The notes beneath the pieces are model-generated. The model did no database searches. It was not told the origin of the DNA and worked only from the letters and a program-made list of their open reading frames with translations. Made by a program: the position numbers and the translations under genes. A DNA stretch of 64,000 nt from the NCBI RefSeq assembly GCF_900188105.1, contig NZ_FZNP01000002.1:434001-498000 (forward strand). The letters are read 5' to 3'. This DNA is from Actinomadura mexicana (GTDB lineage Bacteria; Actinomycetota; Actinomycetes; Streptosporangiales; Streptosporangiaceae). This document shows positions 45,741 through 55,600 of this stretch, one piece after another (positions within the stretch are counted from its first letter, which is position 1; the number at the start of each line of letters is the position of its first letter).

Positions 45741-46829
45741 TCAGCGCGCCGGGCTACCTTGTGAGCTGGCTATACCCGGTGCCGCCTCGCCCCACCGGTG
45801 GCCGCACTTCGACCATTTCCCACGACCACAGGGGCATGGGCGGCTGCCCCGCACCGGGGAGAAGTTTCTCCAGTACGGGCGCCGGGTCAGGGTTGCCGCT
45901 GCAGTTGTCAAACCGACGTCGTCCACAAGGGCAAGAGAGCGATCCAGGATGTCAGCGATCAGACGGCCGGCTCCGATCAGGGCATCCGCAACAATGAAAG
46001 CGATCGTCGGCTCCAACAACTGATGCTGGCCATCGCCCTCAAGCGAGAGCGGAGACCTTGCGTAGTACCGAACGAGCACAGCACCTGACTCGTGGGCCAT
46101 CGGAGGGGATGCGTACGCAATCGTCGCCCCGAACGCCGGGTGTGCAGCATCAGACAGCCAGTCGTACCATTCATGGAAGCGCGGTTCTCCTGAGACCTTG
46201 GCCAGCTTCTTCACCAGCGTCAAGACGTTGGTCGCCTGCAGCTTCTCGTGGCTGTGCGCGAGGCGAGATCCCATGCCAGCATGTAGTAGGACAGGCGCAA
46301 GGGCATCACGGACGGTCCCGGGCCGTTTGAGCGCATCCGCTGGCGTGGCCTTGGCGATACGCCATGCCTCGGCGAGTTTCTGCGCCTGGTCGACGAGTGC
46401 ACCTGCTTCCTCGACGACAGCTCGCGCTGTTACCGCTCCAGAGGCGATCCGCCAGCGCCAGAGATTATCCACGGTGTCTTCAAGGAGGTCGATGCTCCGC
46501 CAAGCGTGCACTAGCCACCAACTGACGAGCCGTGTATGCAGTTCGGGGTAGATCACCGCGGCTGCTTCATCCCGCATCCCGGGTTCTGACGGTTCATCCA
46601 ACGCCAAGATCGTGGCCTCGTCGTCGGAAGCCACGTATACCCAGTCTTCGCGACGCTTGGCGGCACGTGCTTTCCACCGGGCGATGTTGCGGCCCGTGCG
46701 CGGGACGAGCAGGAGGTCGACCGTGCCAGCGTTCACCGTCAAGATTCGCAGATCCTCAACGCGACGGATTAGCGCGTCCAGTTCCTTGGTGCGTGCTTCG
46801 CCCAGCGCCTTGGCAGCCGTCTCAGCCAT
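45741..46829 (-). CDS. SEC-C motif protein of unknown function
   Basis: A 362-residue protein, starting at ATG 46829 with a weak ribosome site. The body is helical and Trp/His-rich, with SWWLVHAWRSIDLLEDTVDNLWRW and FHEWYDWLSDAAHPAFG resembling DUF5677-type proteins; the C-terminus carries a SEC-C-type zinc motif, CPCGRGKWSKCGH. Proteins with such C-terminal metal tags are common cargo of actinobacterial mobile elements, with no assigned role. Cytoplasmic, no signal peptide. Confidence 0.7.
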   Translation of the reverse strand: MAETAAKALGEARTKELDALIRRVEDLRILTVNAGTVDLLLVPRTGRNIARWKARAAKRREDWVYVASDDEATILALDEPSEPGMRDEAAAVIYPELHTRLVSWWLVHAWRSIDLLEDTVDNLWRWRIASGAVTARAVVEEAGALVDQAQKLAEAWRIAKATPADALKRPGTVRDALAPVLLHAGMGSRLAHSHEKLQATNVLTLVKKLAKVSGEPRFHEWYDWLSDAAHPAFGATIAYASPPMAHESGAVLVRYYARSPLSLEGDGQHQLLEPTIAFIVADALIGAGRLIADILDRSLALVDDVGLTTAAATLTRRPYWRNFSPVRGSRPCPCGRGKWSKCGHRWGEAAPGIASSQGSPAR

Positions 46830-47877
46830 ACTCGGTCGCGCTTGCACAGATGATCACATCCTCATGTCGTAGTAGACGCTCACCCAGCAAGGGCCGTAAA
46901 GCTTCAGACTCCGCTAGCATCGCCTACGAGTGTGTTCAGGCGCACGTGATATTCTCGTTTCCCACGCAACCGAGTGGCCCCAGCGCGGAGATTCCGAGAA
47001 GCCTTGCCCGAGGTTCCCGCACCGCTGCATGGACATTGCCGACGAACGAGTAATGTGATCCCCAGACTGCTCAGCGCTCGTGGCTGGGAACGTGCAGTGA
47101 CCGCGAGAGGTTACCTCTTTCGTGGTTGTCACGCTTCGGCGGCGGATGCCGCCAGCCGAGCACATCCAACCGAGTGAGGCCGCGCACGGCCATCACTTCC
47201 TCAATATAGGGATTCGATCATCTCCGCGGGGCTCCCTCCGTAGCATGAGCCCGCCTCAGCGGGCCACTGCTCCACCCAGGGCAGCACATCCAGAAGTCCT
47301 GCAAGGAGCGGAACCGCGTCATCCCCTTCCTTGATCAGGCCGATGAGAATCAAGGCACGCTCGCGATGGTCTCACTACCCATCGGGCTGGAAGGCCGGTT
47401 CGGTGGCTCGACCGGCTGATGGCCTTGTGTCCTAGCTGCCACCGGGTCCAGAATGTCAGTCGCGCGGAGGCCAGTGGGCAGCGCAACCTAATCGGCGCAC
47501 AGCTTCGCCGGGTCAACTCCTGAACGGCGGCTCAGGCTGAGGAGGAGATCGCCCGCGCCAAGCGCGTTTACGAGCAGCGGCGGCTCGTCGAGTGAGACCT
47601 GGACCTCTCGGCCCTGGCCGAGTTCGTCACCATTGAAGGTCAGCCCTCGCTCTACATCCCGGCGTCCCAGCGGAGGCGGCTCGACAACTCCTGCCACGGC
47701 TGAGAAAGCGCCCATGCGGTATCGCGACCGGCGTCCCCCCGTCTTCGGGACGGAGCGCCGGCCGCGGCCGCGTCAGTACTCGGAGCGTGTCTCATATTTC
47801 AGTACCACGGCGGACTTCTTCACGAAGTCATCAGTGCACTCAGCGAAGTGTAATTCCAGGGGTTTCCAGTCAGGCAT
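46830..47877. other. Decayed region without an intact gene
   Basis: About 1.05 kb of short, interrupted frames. On the plus strand a frame around 47405-47512 reads LMALCPSCHRVQNV followed by AQLRRVNS and a stop; nearby another gives EEIARAKRVYEQRRLVE. These look like leftovers of a zinc-finger or recombinase-type protein, but I cannot name it. Possible site of the lost integrase. Confidence 0.4.
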
Positions 47878-48087
47878 TCAGTTGTTGTCAGCGCCAGCCA
47901 CGAGGCGTTGGAGGTCAGCTGTAACTACTCTGTATGTAGTGCCTATGCGGATGACCTTGCAGGGGAAGCGGTTCTCGCGGGCGAGTTGGTAGGCGCGGGT
48001 TCGGCCGAGGCCGAGGGCTCGGGCGGCCGTCTCGATGGTGGTGGTAGTTGGGAGAGCCGCCAACTCCTCATGGGTCATCGGTTCCAT
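47878..48087 (-). CDS. Excisionase-like helix-turn-helix protein
   Basis: A 69-residue protein. The sequence IETAARALGLGRTRAYQLARENRFPCKVIRIGTTYRV is the MerR-like winged helix of HTH_17/excisionase-type proteins. ATG 48087 has AGGAGG seven bases upstream and lies two bases after the stop of the preceding gene. In integrative elements this type of protein directs excision or activates integrase; here no integrase gene follows. It is the last gene of the mobC-relaxase operon. Confidence 0.85.
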   Translation of the reverse strand: MEPMTHEELAALPTTTTIETAARALGLGRTRAYQLARENRFPCKVIRIGTTYRVVTADLQRLVAGADNN

Positions 48088-48089
48088 GC

Positions 48090-48656
48090 TCACGCCTCCT
48101 GAGTGTGCGCGCGGCAAGAGTCGAGGGGGACGCTTCGTTCGCTGACCGCAGGCGGTACGAGGAGTGTCGGGTCGGTGATCGGGCTCGGGAAGTCGTTGGC
48201 CGCCGCTCTTACGCCAGCGTCGTCCTCATACGTGTTGTCTTGGGTGGTCAGGGACGCCGCGCCTCTGTGGGTGGGGCGGAAATGGACGGCATTGATGGTG
48301 GATTGTGCGTCGCTAAGGGCCGAGCAGAGAGCTTGGAGGAGGGGTCTTGCTTCGGCCAGAGTTCGACCGTGGCGGTCCAGAACGATAGCCAGGTCTTCAC
48401 CGCGGTCGTGACCGAGGCGGTCGGCTTGGAGTTCTCGGAGGAAGAAGCGGTTGATCTGCTCGAGGAGCTGGTCGAGGCCGTAAGTGGTTGCGCTGAGGTT
48501 GCCGAGGATGGTGTAAGCGGTGGCGGGGAGGGTGAGGCTCGGAGGGCCGGCGGTGGCGTGATTGAGCTGGCGGACGTGTTCGTACAAGTTGGTCGCGAGG
48601 CGTGTGGTCTCTTCGTCGTTACGAGCGGTCGAGGGAGCCTTCGTTTCGTCGGTCAT
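48090..48656 (-). CDS. Hypothetical protein between relaxase and excisionase genes
   Basis: A 188-residue, mostly helical protein without a recognised domain. N-terminal half: LATNLYEHVRQLNHATAGPPS and LDQLLEQINRFFLRELQ suggest an amphipathic helical bundle like relaxosome or conjugative accessory proteins; the C-terminal third is Pro/Thr-rich. ATG 48656 follows AAGGAG. Position in the mobilization operon suggests an accessory role. Confidence 0.75.
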   Translation of the reverse strand: MTDETKAPSTARNDEETTRLATNLYEHVRQLNHATAGPPSLTLPATAYTILGNLSATTYGLDQLLEQINRFFLRELQADRLGHDRGEDLAIVLDRHGRTLAEARPLLQALCSALSDAQSTINAVHFRPTHRGAASLTTQDNTYEDDAGVRAAANDFPSPITDPTLLVPPAVSERSVPLDSCRAHTQEA

Positions 48657-48877
48657 GTGGGTGACTCCTTGTGGCGTTGGGGTACGTGCGCGGGCTGTGC
48701 TCAGCCATGGCTTCGCCTTCCTTGTGGGGTGGGATGAGGGTGCGCAGGCTCGTCATCTCGGACGCCGCACTGGCGCACATCTGCATATCGTTACGATTGT
48801 TTACGCTCCGTTAGTATGCGGTGGCGTCCATCGTTACGCCACGACCGGTACCGGTGTGGCGCCAACTTCTCTGGTCG

Positions 48878-50419
48878 CTACTGCGATGGGCGGCGAGGGG
48901 TGGTGCGCGCCGGCGGTGCAGGCGCGGGCCTGGTAGATCGGTGAGGGCGGTCTGCCTCCAGGTTGGGGAAGGGCAGGGGGAAGCCAGCAGCAGCGAGTCG
49001 CGCCGGGTTGTGCTCGGGTGTGTCGTTGGCCGGCGCCCGGAACAACGTCGGGTTTGTCGGCCGTGGGGTCGGTTGGCGAAGTCGGGTGAGCTGGGCAGCA
49101 GCCTTACGGGCTGCAGCTGCTTGGGCGAAGCGTTGCTGCGATTGCCGGTGCTCCGCGATCGCTTCGATAAGGGCAGCGAGCTGCACGATCAGATCGGAGA
49201 GGACGCCTGCGAGGCTCGGGCGATGACTGTGCGCCCCTCCGATCTGGGACAGAGCCAGAACCCGCGCAACCGTACGGAGGTTCGTGCCATAGGGCGTGGT
49301 GGGGGACTGGCGCCCGTAGGGTTCGCGAGCTGCTCGGTCATAGAAGTCGGCCGCGCGGGCGAGTTCCCGGTTGCCGGTGATGGCCGCGGTTACGTGGAGG
49401 ACGTCGGAGGCCGCGGCGGCTAGGTCGGCGCGGACGGCAGGGTCATGGATGTGGCGCATCTGCCAGGTGGCTGTCGCGGCAGCTCTTGCGGCCTGCTGGT
49501 AGGCAGCATCTCGCTCCTGACGAGTCAGCTTCACTTGGCCCAATGAGCGCGGGTCGAAGTGCCTGCCTTCCTCAGGAGCCGACCAACGACAGCGGAGTTT
49601 GGGAAGGGTGAGGTCGGCGGCGAGCTTGCCACCGGAGAACCAGACCGGTTGACCATCTTGGTTGGTGTGACCGGGAAGCGCGGCCGCGTAGCCCGTGATC
49701 TCTCCGGGAGTGCGGACGCTCTCACGGACCTTGACCAGCACTCCAGCCTGCTCAAGGGCGACAAAGAAGTCGTCCTCGGTCTCAGCTCCGGCAGCTGCGG
49801 TGGCAACGCGCCGGCGGAGGGTACTGCGGGGCGGTTCCGACCAGTTCTTTCGGTGAGCGAGTTCCGTCTCGGCTCGGGTTGGTCGGGGCGCTGCTGTGCG
49901 GTCGGCGGGTGCGGTTGGTGTCAGGCCGTAGCGGTCTTCGACGATGTGGCAGGCATGGGCGACCTTGAAGTAGTCGCGACGAAGGTTCGGGTTGCGTCCA
50001 TCCTCGCGGGCCAGGACGGCAACGAGATGGATGTGGTCCTCGGCATGGCGGACCGCGATCCAGCGGCATGCTCTGTCATCACCTCGCGGCGCCAACCCGG
50101 TCTGGTGCATGACCTCCTCAGCAATGTCGGCCCAGTCTTCATCCGACAGGCGTCGGTCCGAGGGCGCTGCCCTGATCGAGCACTGCCAGATCGGCAAGGC
50201 AAGCGGCGTATGACGAAGGGTGTCGAGCGGAGAGGTCAGGACTCCGACTAGATGCCGGTAGTCGCGGTCGCCTCTGACGTCCGTTCCGGGCTCCAGAGCT
50301 ATGGGCAGGCGGAACCCTGCAACAAGGTGGGGATCGACGTGCTCGTTACGTTTCCCTGGTCCGTAGAGGTACGACAGCAGTCGGGCGAGGCTTTGGCCGC
50401 GTGTCACTTTCCCGATCAA
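48878..50419 (-). CDS. MobA/VirD2-type relaxase
   Basis: A 513-residue relaxase. The N-terminus IGKVTRGQSLARLLSYLYGPG begins like actinobacterial mobilization relaxases; the metal site is RHAEDHIHLVAVLAREDG (histidines as in HUH motif III of the MobP class), with HACHIVEDRYGL after it. A likely catalytic Tyr lies in the first 20 residues. The C-terminal half is a helical, Ala-rich region. The product would nick oriT and pilot the strand. ATG 50419 overlaps the mobC stop by four bases (ATGA). Confidence 0.9.
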   Translation of the reverse strand: MIGKVTRGQSLARLLSYLYGPGKRNEHVDPHLVAGFRLPIALEPGTDVRGDRDYRHLVGVLTSPLDTLRHTPLALPIWQCSIRAAPSDRRLSDEDWADIAEEVMHQTGLAPRGDDRACRWIAVRHAEDHIHLVAVLAREDGRNPNLRRDYFKVAHACHIVEDRYGLTPTAPADRTAAPRPTRAETELAHRKNWSEPPRSTLRRRVATAAAGAETEDDFFVALEQAGVLVKVRESVRTPGEITGYAAALPGHTNQDGQPVWFSGGKLAADLTLPKLRCRWSAPEEGRHFDPRSLGQVKLTRQERDAAYQQAARAAATATWQMRHIHDPAVRADLAAAASDVLHVTAAITGNRELARAADFYDRAAREPYGRQSPTTPYGTNLRTVARVLALSQIGGAHSHRPSLAGVLSDLIVQLAALIEAIAEHRQSQQRFAQAAAARKAAAQLTRLRQPTPRPTNPTLFRAPANDTPEHNPARLAAAGFPLPFPNLEADRPHRSTRPAPAPPARTTPRRPSQ

Positions 50420-50748
50420 CGCAGCAGCCGACCTATCTCAACAGACGAGGCGTCCACCCTGCGAAGGACCTTCTCCAGATACGCTAACGAAGCGGAAAGT
50501 TCTTGAGGCGCCTGTCCCGTTGCGTTCGCTATTCGGGCCATCTGATTGATGTTCACACCGATACGGTTCAGCTGTCGCGCGATGCTGCGCAGTTCCTCAC
50601 AGAGCGCCAGAGTCGGTTGCTGTCCGGACCCGTGCTGACGAGTGGCTGCCTGTACGGTGTGGACGATAAATGTTCCATAGGCGGCGCCCGCTCGATGGGC
50701 TGCCTCACAGATCTCCTTATATTCCTCGTCACTTACTCGGAATCTCAT
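50416..50748 (-). CDS. mobC: MobC-like relaxosome accessory protein
   Basis: A 110-residue protein: RFRVSDEEYKEICEAAHRAG (ribbon-helix-helix-like DNA-binding start) and LRSIARQLNRIGVNINQMARIAN (MobC signature). MobC assists strand separation at oriT. ATG 50748 follows GGGAG. First gene of the operon; the presumed oriT lies directly upstream. Confidence 0.92.
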   Translation of the reverse strand: MRFRVSDEEYKEICEAAHRAGAAYGTFIVHTVQAATRQHGSGQQPTLALCEELRSIARQLNRIGVNINQMARIANATGQAPQELSASLAYLEKVLRRVDASSVEIGRLLR

Positions 50749-51045
50749 CTCCCGATCTCGTCGACGCCCTCCGGTGAGCTGCGAACGTCGTTGCAGCTTG
50801 CTCTCCCTGCTGACCTGTTCCTCGTCCGTGTTCCATCTCCTGCCGTGCTTGTCGGACCGCGCCCGGTCGACTCAGCAAAGCGACACGGTATGGATCATCC
50901 TGGAGTCCGTACCGTGTCGCGACACGGCCCTACCTTGCAGCCTCAAAGCAGGGTCGTCGGCGATTCTGCCAGCCAATGCTACATTCAATCGCAGAGCGCT
51001 AATCCCTGGCGAACGGTGTCGTTGAATACCAGGCGGTTCAGATCA
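50749..51045. other. Candidate oriT region with an 11-bp inverted repeat
   Basis: An inverted repeat GCGACACGGTA (50880-50890) / TACCGTGTCGC (50910-50920) with a 19-base spacer lies 130 bp upstream of mobC. The half-site CGACACGG recurs directly after it. Position and form match oriT regions of MobC/MobP systems, where the nick site sits next to such an inverted repeat. No gene is seen in the region. Confidence 0.55.
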
Positions 51046-52007
51046 TCAATTGACAGGAGCTACGCTACAGGAGTTAGCGTGCAGAGAGTTTGCGACCCTT
51101 GCCTCCCTCGAGATTTTTATGGAGGTCGACCGGTCGATCACGGCAGGTTCGAGCGGTGAACCGATGCCGGTTTCGCAACGGCGATTGGAGGCAAGGGCAG
51201 CTCGCGTACAAGATGCCGCCGATGATGAGCCGCACCGGGCAACTCTCGCGTGGGAGGCGTTGATGCTGCGCCAACGATCGTCGCGCTCTGTCCCGGCTTC
51301 GTCCACTGCGCGGCGGATGGTCCGTCCGCAACTCGTCCGCCGCCGTCCGTCCGACGTCCGCCCGGCGGACGGCGGACGGCGGACGGTTCGTCCGCGCGGA
51401 CAAACTGCGGACGGACCGTGGACAAGTGGGGACGGGCGGCGGACAAACGCGGACCAAACCCTTCCCCGTCGGCGGCACCTGTATCGCTCCCACTCAGCGA
51501 AACGGGAACTCAGGCCGTGCGATGATACGGCGACGGCCGCTTGGGACCAGGACGGTCTGGACAGGGCGACTGTTGACGGTGTTGAACTGCAAGCAGAAGT
51601 CTCCGCGGCCCTTGATGGAGGTCCGAGTCCTCCAGGCCGCCAACGATCACCGAGCTTTGTGTGCCGCGCGCCGCGAACCCGCTCGTCCGCGGACGGCGGA
51701 CGGCGTGGTCGAATCCGATCGCCGTCCACTTCGGCAGCGGTTTGTATAGCTGATAGCGGCGTCAAGCCCCGCCGGTCCTGCTGCGAGAGTCCTGGTTGAG
51801 CACTCGACGGAGATCGGCGCCGCCTCAGCGCCTTTCGGTCCCCCGCCATGCCTCTCTCAGCAGGATGCGGCGGCAACCGGCAAGTAGGCAGCTGAGACGG
51901 CCGTGACGTCGGCGGCATGTCGCTACGCCAGCGGGCAGGGGCCAGCCGGCCGCAAAGTGTCCTTCCCCTCGGGGCGTGGAGACCTGAATCAGAGAGATGG
52001 TTGGGTC
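51046..52007. other. Non-coding stretch with GTCCG/CGGAC repeat cluster
   Basis: About 960 bp, no gene recognised. It contains the repeat cluster listed separately at 51319-51455 and a smaller one at 51682-51702. The frames on both strands are open but composed of the repeats and show no domain. Confidence 0.5.
51319..51455. repeat. Cluster of GTCCG / CGGAC motifs
   Basis: About 15 copies of a 5-6 bp motif. Those on the left are GTCCG(C/T), those on the right CGGAC(G/A), so the halves can pair as a large imperfect hairpin. Several on the right form GCGGACGGCGGACGG tandem units, others CGGACAAA. A shorter copy (TCGTCCGCGGACGGCGGACG) lies at 51682-51702. It could be an origin, a transfer-protein binding site or an intergenic repeat element. 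Confidence 0.6.
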
Positions 52008-52220
52008 GTGGGAGACAAGAGACGCCGGTTCGATCCGGAATTCCGTGAGGGAGCGAAGCGGATCGTCAAGGAGACCGGCAAGCCCGTCGCGCAGGTCGCT
52101 CGGGGCCTGGAGATCAACCCCTACACGCTGCACAACTGGATGAAGGCCGACCGTGTGCGGGAGGCCGCGAGCGAGGCGTTGAGCGAGTCCGAGCGTGAGG
52201 AGTTGGCTCGGCGTCACTAG
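52008..52220 (+). pseudogene. IS3-family transposase OrfA fragment
   Basis: A frame starting GTG 52008 encodes KRRRFDPEFREGAKRIV, VAQVARGLEINPYTLHNWM and LSESEREELARRH, the HTH_Tnp_1 domain of IS3-group OrfA. The usual second half (leucine zipper, MERDVLKRS) and OrfB are missing; the frame ends at a stop 71 codons in. It marks the junction between the mobilization module and the helicase operon. Confidence 0.85.
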
Positions 52221-52688
52221 GTCTCACCACCAGGGTCGTGCGGCCGGTGATACCCGGGGACGTTCACACCGGCCGCACGATAAACCGGCCAGGATGGCCA
52301 GCAAAGGACGCGGAGCACGGGGCGGCGCGCGTCGCGATGGCCGTCTCACGTCACGACGCCATACCCTCTGACCAGGCCAAACTCATAAACAACATCCGTG
52401 GACGCAACCACTGCGAGCGCGGCTCGCGAGGACTGATCAACTGCAGTCCGCCCGCGGGACAACACCTGTTTGCACCGATTACGTCGGCATCGCGATGTAT
52501 ATATGGAATCTGGCTCGCCAGCGGCTGGGGGAGGCCTGGCATCTGAGTGTCTGCGGGGGCTTGCCACGCAGGGCCCGAGACCGGTAGTCATCTATGTGAG
52601 ATTTCAACTGCCTAACTGGACATCAACTAGTGGAGTGCGAACGCTTCAGTGCGGGTCTCCGAGGTTGAGCAGAAGGGGGACTCGAGCG
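52221..52688. promoter_or_regulatory. Upstream region of the helicase operon
   Basis: About 470 bp with no recognised gene; must contain the operon promoter. A GGGGG-containing ribosome site lies nine bases before GTG 52689. Nothing resembling a repeat or hairpin terminator stands out between the IS fragment and the operon. Confidence 0.45.
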
Positions 52689-55600
52689 GTGCCTGATCGG
52701 TTCACCGTGGGCAAACTGGTCCAGTACCCGGGATCACCTGGAGTCGGAAGAATCGGTACGGTCGAGGGCCGACATGCGCGGGTCGAGTTCTTCGAATCGG
52801 TAGCCGCGCCTGTTGCCCATTCCGAGCAGGTGGCCCTCGCCGATTGCCGTGCAGTCGCTCTCGCTGCTGAGACGCGAGTCTACTGGAAGAATCCGGACAC
52901 TGGTGACTGGCTCGCCGGACGAGTCACCGCCATGGTTGATGATCGCTGTTTCGTCCGATTTCCCAACGCTGTCTATGACCGTCCTGTCCCAGTGAACGAA
53001 CTTCGGGTGCGGTGGGATCGGCCGATCGCCGATCCTGTCACGGTACTGACGGCGGGCGGGAACGAGTCTGCTTACTTTCATGAGGCCCGGATGCCGTTTC
53101 TCCGTGGCCTGGTGGCGCAACGTGCGGCCAGCGCAAACATCTCGGCCCTGTCCTCTTCCGCGGTGGAGTTCTTCTCCCATCAGGTTCATGCCGCACTGAC
53201 AGTCCTGTCCGACCCGGTGCAGCGGTATCTACTCGCGGACGAGGTCGGGCTGGGGAAGAGCGTCCAAGCAGGCTTTGTCATCCGGCAGACGCTACTTGAT
53301 CATCCCGAGGCATCGGTTTGTGTCGTGGTCCCGGAGGTTCTCCGGCGGCAATGGTGCCGGGAGTTGCACGACAAGTTCTTCATCGGGGACTTCCCGTCGG
53401 CCAGGGTGAAGGTCGTGGCGCATGAAACTCCCGAGCGCTGGGCTGTCTACCACAAGAGTGATCTGGTGGTGGTCGACGAGGCGCACCGGCTGGTGCAGGC
53501 GAGCGGGCCCGAGGATCCCACCTATCAAGCGCTGGCGGATCTGGTGCACTCCTCACCCCGGTTGCTGCTGCTGTCGGCGACTCCGATCATGTCGCACCAC
53601 ACAACCCAACTCGGGCTGCTGCATCTACTCGATCCCGAGTTGTACCGGTGGAGCGACAGCAAGGCGTTCGAGCGCAAGTACCGGCTGCGGTCGCAACTGG
53701 CCAGAGAGGTTCACGCCCTCGACAGCGACTTCACCTATCTCCTGCCGTCAGCGATCGAGGACATCGGTGCGCTGCTGCCCGCGAGCGACCGCCGGTTCAC
53801 CGAACTGAGCGGCAAGGTCCTCGAGCTCCTGGACGAGAACGACGAGTTGCGGCCCGACACCGACCCGGCGGAAATCAAGGTCCGGACCGAGGCACTCCGG
53901 GCGCACATCAGTGAGGCCTATCGGCTCCACCGGCGGGTTATCCGTCATCGGCGCCACACCGTCGCACGCGAAGACCCAGGCCCGCAGTTCCCGCTGTTCG
54001 AGGTGCGTGGCCGCCAAGAACCCCAGACCCTGGTGCTTGACGGTGCCGGCCACGCCGCGGCGGGAGATGCGCTGTCGCGGTGGCGGTCCCAAGTGTGGGA
54101 CGCCCTCCTCAACGCGGGATTGGAAGGCCAGGCGCCCGAGTACGCAATGGCGCTGGCCGTCCTTGTCTCGCGCGCCTGTGTATCGCCGGAGGAGTTCGCT
54201 GCGGCCCTGGCCTGGCGGATCGAAGGTGACCAGATGGCGGCGGACTGGGCCGGGCTGGACGCACGCGAGCGAGCACTGCTGCGCGAACCGGCGGTGCTGG
54301 AGGCCGACCGAGCGGCGTTGGCGGGATTGCGCGAGTTGCCCGGCGGGTTCCGCCTTGGGAAACGGCATCTCGATGATCTGATCGACACGATGCTCCCGGC
54401 CATCAAGTCCAGGCGCCGAGCAGTCATCTTCTGCGGGCCGGGGCGCCTTGCCGGGGCTCTGACTGAGCGCATGCGGCAGCGCTTCGGGAAACTGGCCGTG
54501 TACGAACACTCCCGCCAGGTGGATGCCGACGCCGCCGAGGAAGCGATTTCCGCCTGGTCGGTACCCATGAGCAAGCACCCAGGCAGCACGGTACTGGTCA
54601 CCGACGACTCGGCCGAGGACGGGCTGAACCTCCAGGCGGCCGATGCCGCCGTGCATGTACGGCTGCCGTGGTCTCCCAACCAACTGGAACAGCGGCTCGG
54701 ACGTGTCGATCGTTATCAGGCTCCGGGCAGCGGCCCTGCGGAACCCGCGCACCAGTACCTGATCGGAGACCCTGACGCGGAGGCCTCGTTCATACAGGCC
54801 TGGTCCGTTCTGCAGACGGACGGATTCAAGATCTTCACCGAGTCGGTCTCCACTCTCCAGGACGCGATCTCGGAGGGGCTCGTCGAGGTGTGGACCGCTG
54901 CGCTCGAGCAGGGGCCTGAGGGGCTGCTCGCGATGGCTGAGCCGGTGAAGAGCAATCTCGGGGCGGCACGCGATGAGATAGACAAGTTGGACATGCTCGA
55001 GGCCGTCCACGAGACCGCCACGGAGGCCCGGGAACTCACCGGGGCGTTGCTGGAGGTGGAGGCGGCCTGGCGTGAGATGCGCACGGCTATGTTCAGCTAC
55101 GTCGCGGACAAGGGCGGCATCAAACTGCGCCATCACGACCGGACCGTGGCTGGCTGCGAACGGGAGGTCTTCGACCTCTGGCAGTCCCACCCGCTGCTCG
55201 ACCCGCGCCGCTGGTTCGATGCCCGGTCGCGGGTCTCCCAGGAGATGGCGCAGGGTGCTTTCAACCGCTCGGCAGCGTTTCGGGCCCCGGGCACCCGGCT
55301 CTTGCGCCCGGGGAATCCGCTGGTCGACATACTCGCCGCAGCCATCTATCACGACGATCGCGGGCAGGCCTCGGCGTTCCGCAGGATCGATCCCGCCTAT
55401 GAGGGGCCGGCGATCGCGTTCTTCGGCTTCGACTACCTGATCGAGGCAGATCTGTCTGGGGCGCTCAGCCTGGTCACCGATCAGGCCGGAGCGAGCCTGG
55501 CGCTGCGGCGGCAGGCCGACCAGTTGCTGCCACCGTTCACGCTCAGGACTTGGATCGAGGCGGGCACGCAGTCGCCCGTCACAAGCGCGTCGGTGACGGG

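Noticed and set aside
47300..47720. HNH endonuclease or recombinase fragment (CPSCH motif)
   Set aside because: Only about 35 codons are readable and interrupted by stops; too short to assign to a family.
51050..51799. Open frames on both strands across the GTCCG repeat cluster
   Set aside because: They are open only because the repeats contain no stop codons; translation is repeat-driven (RRTADG-like) without domain.
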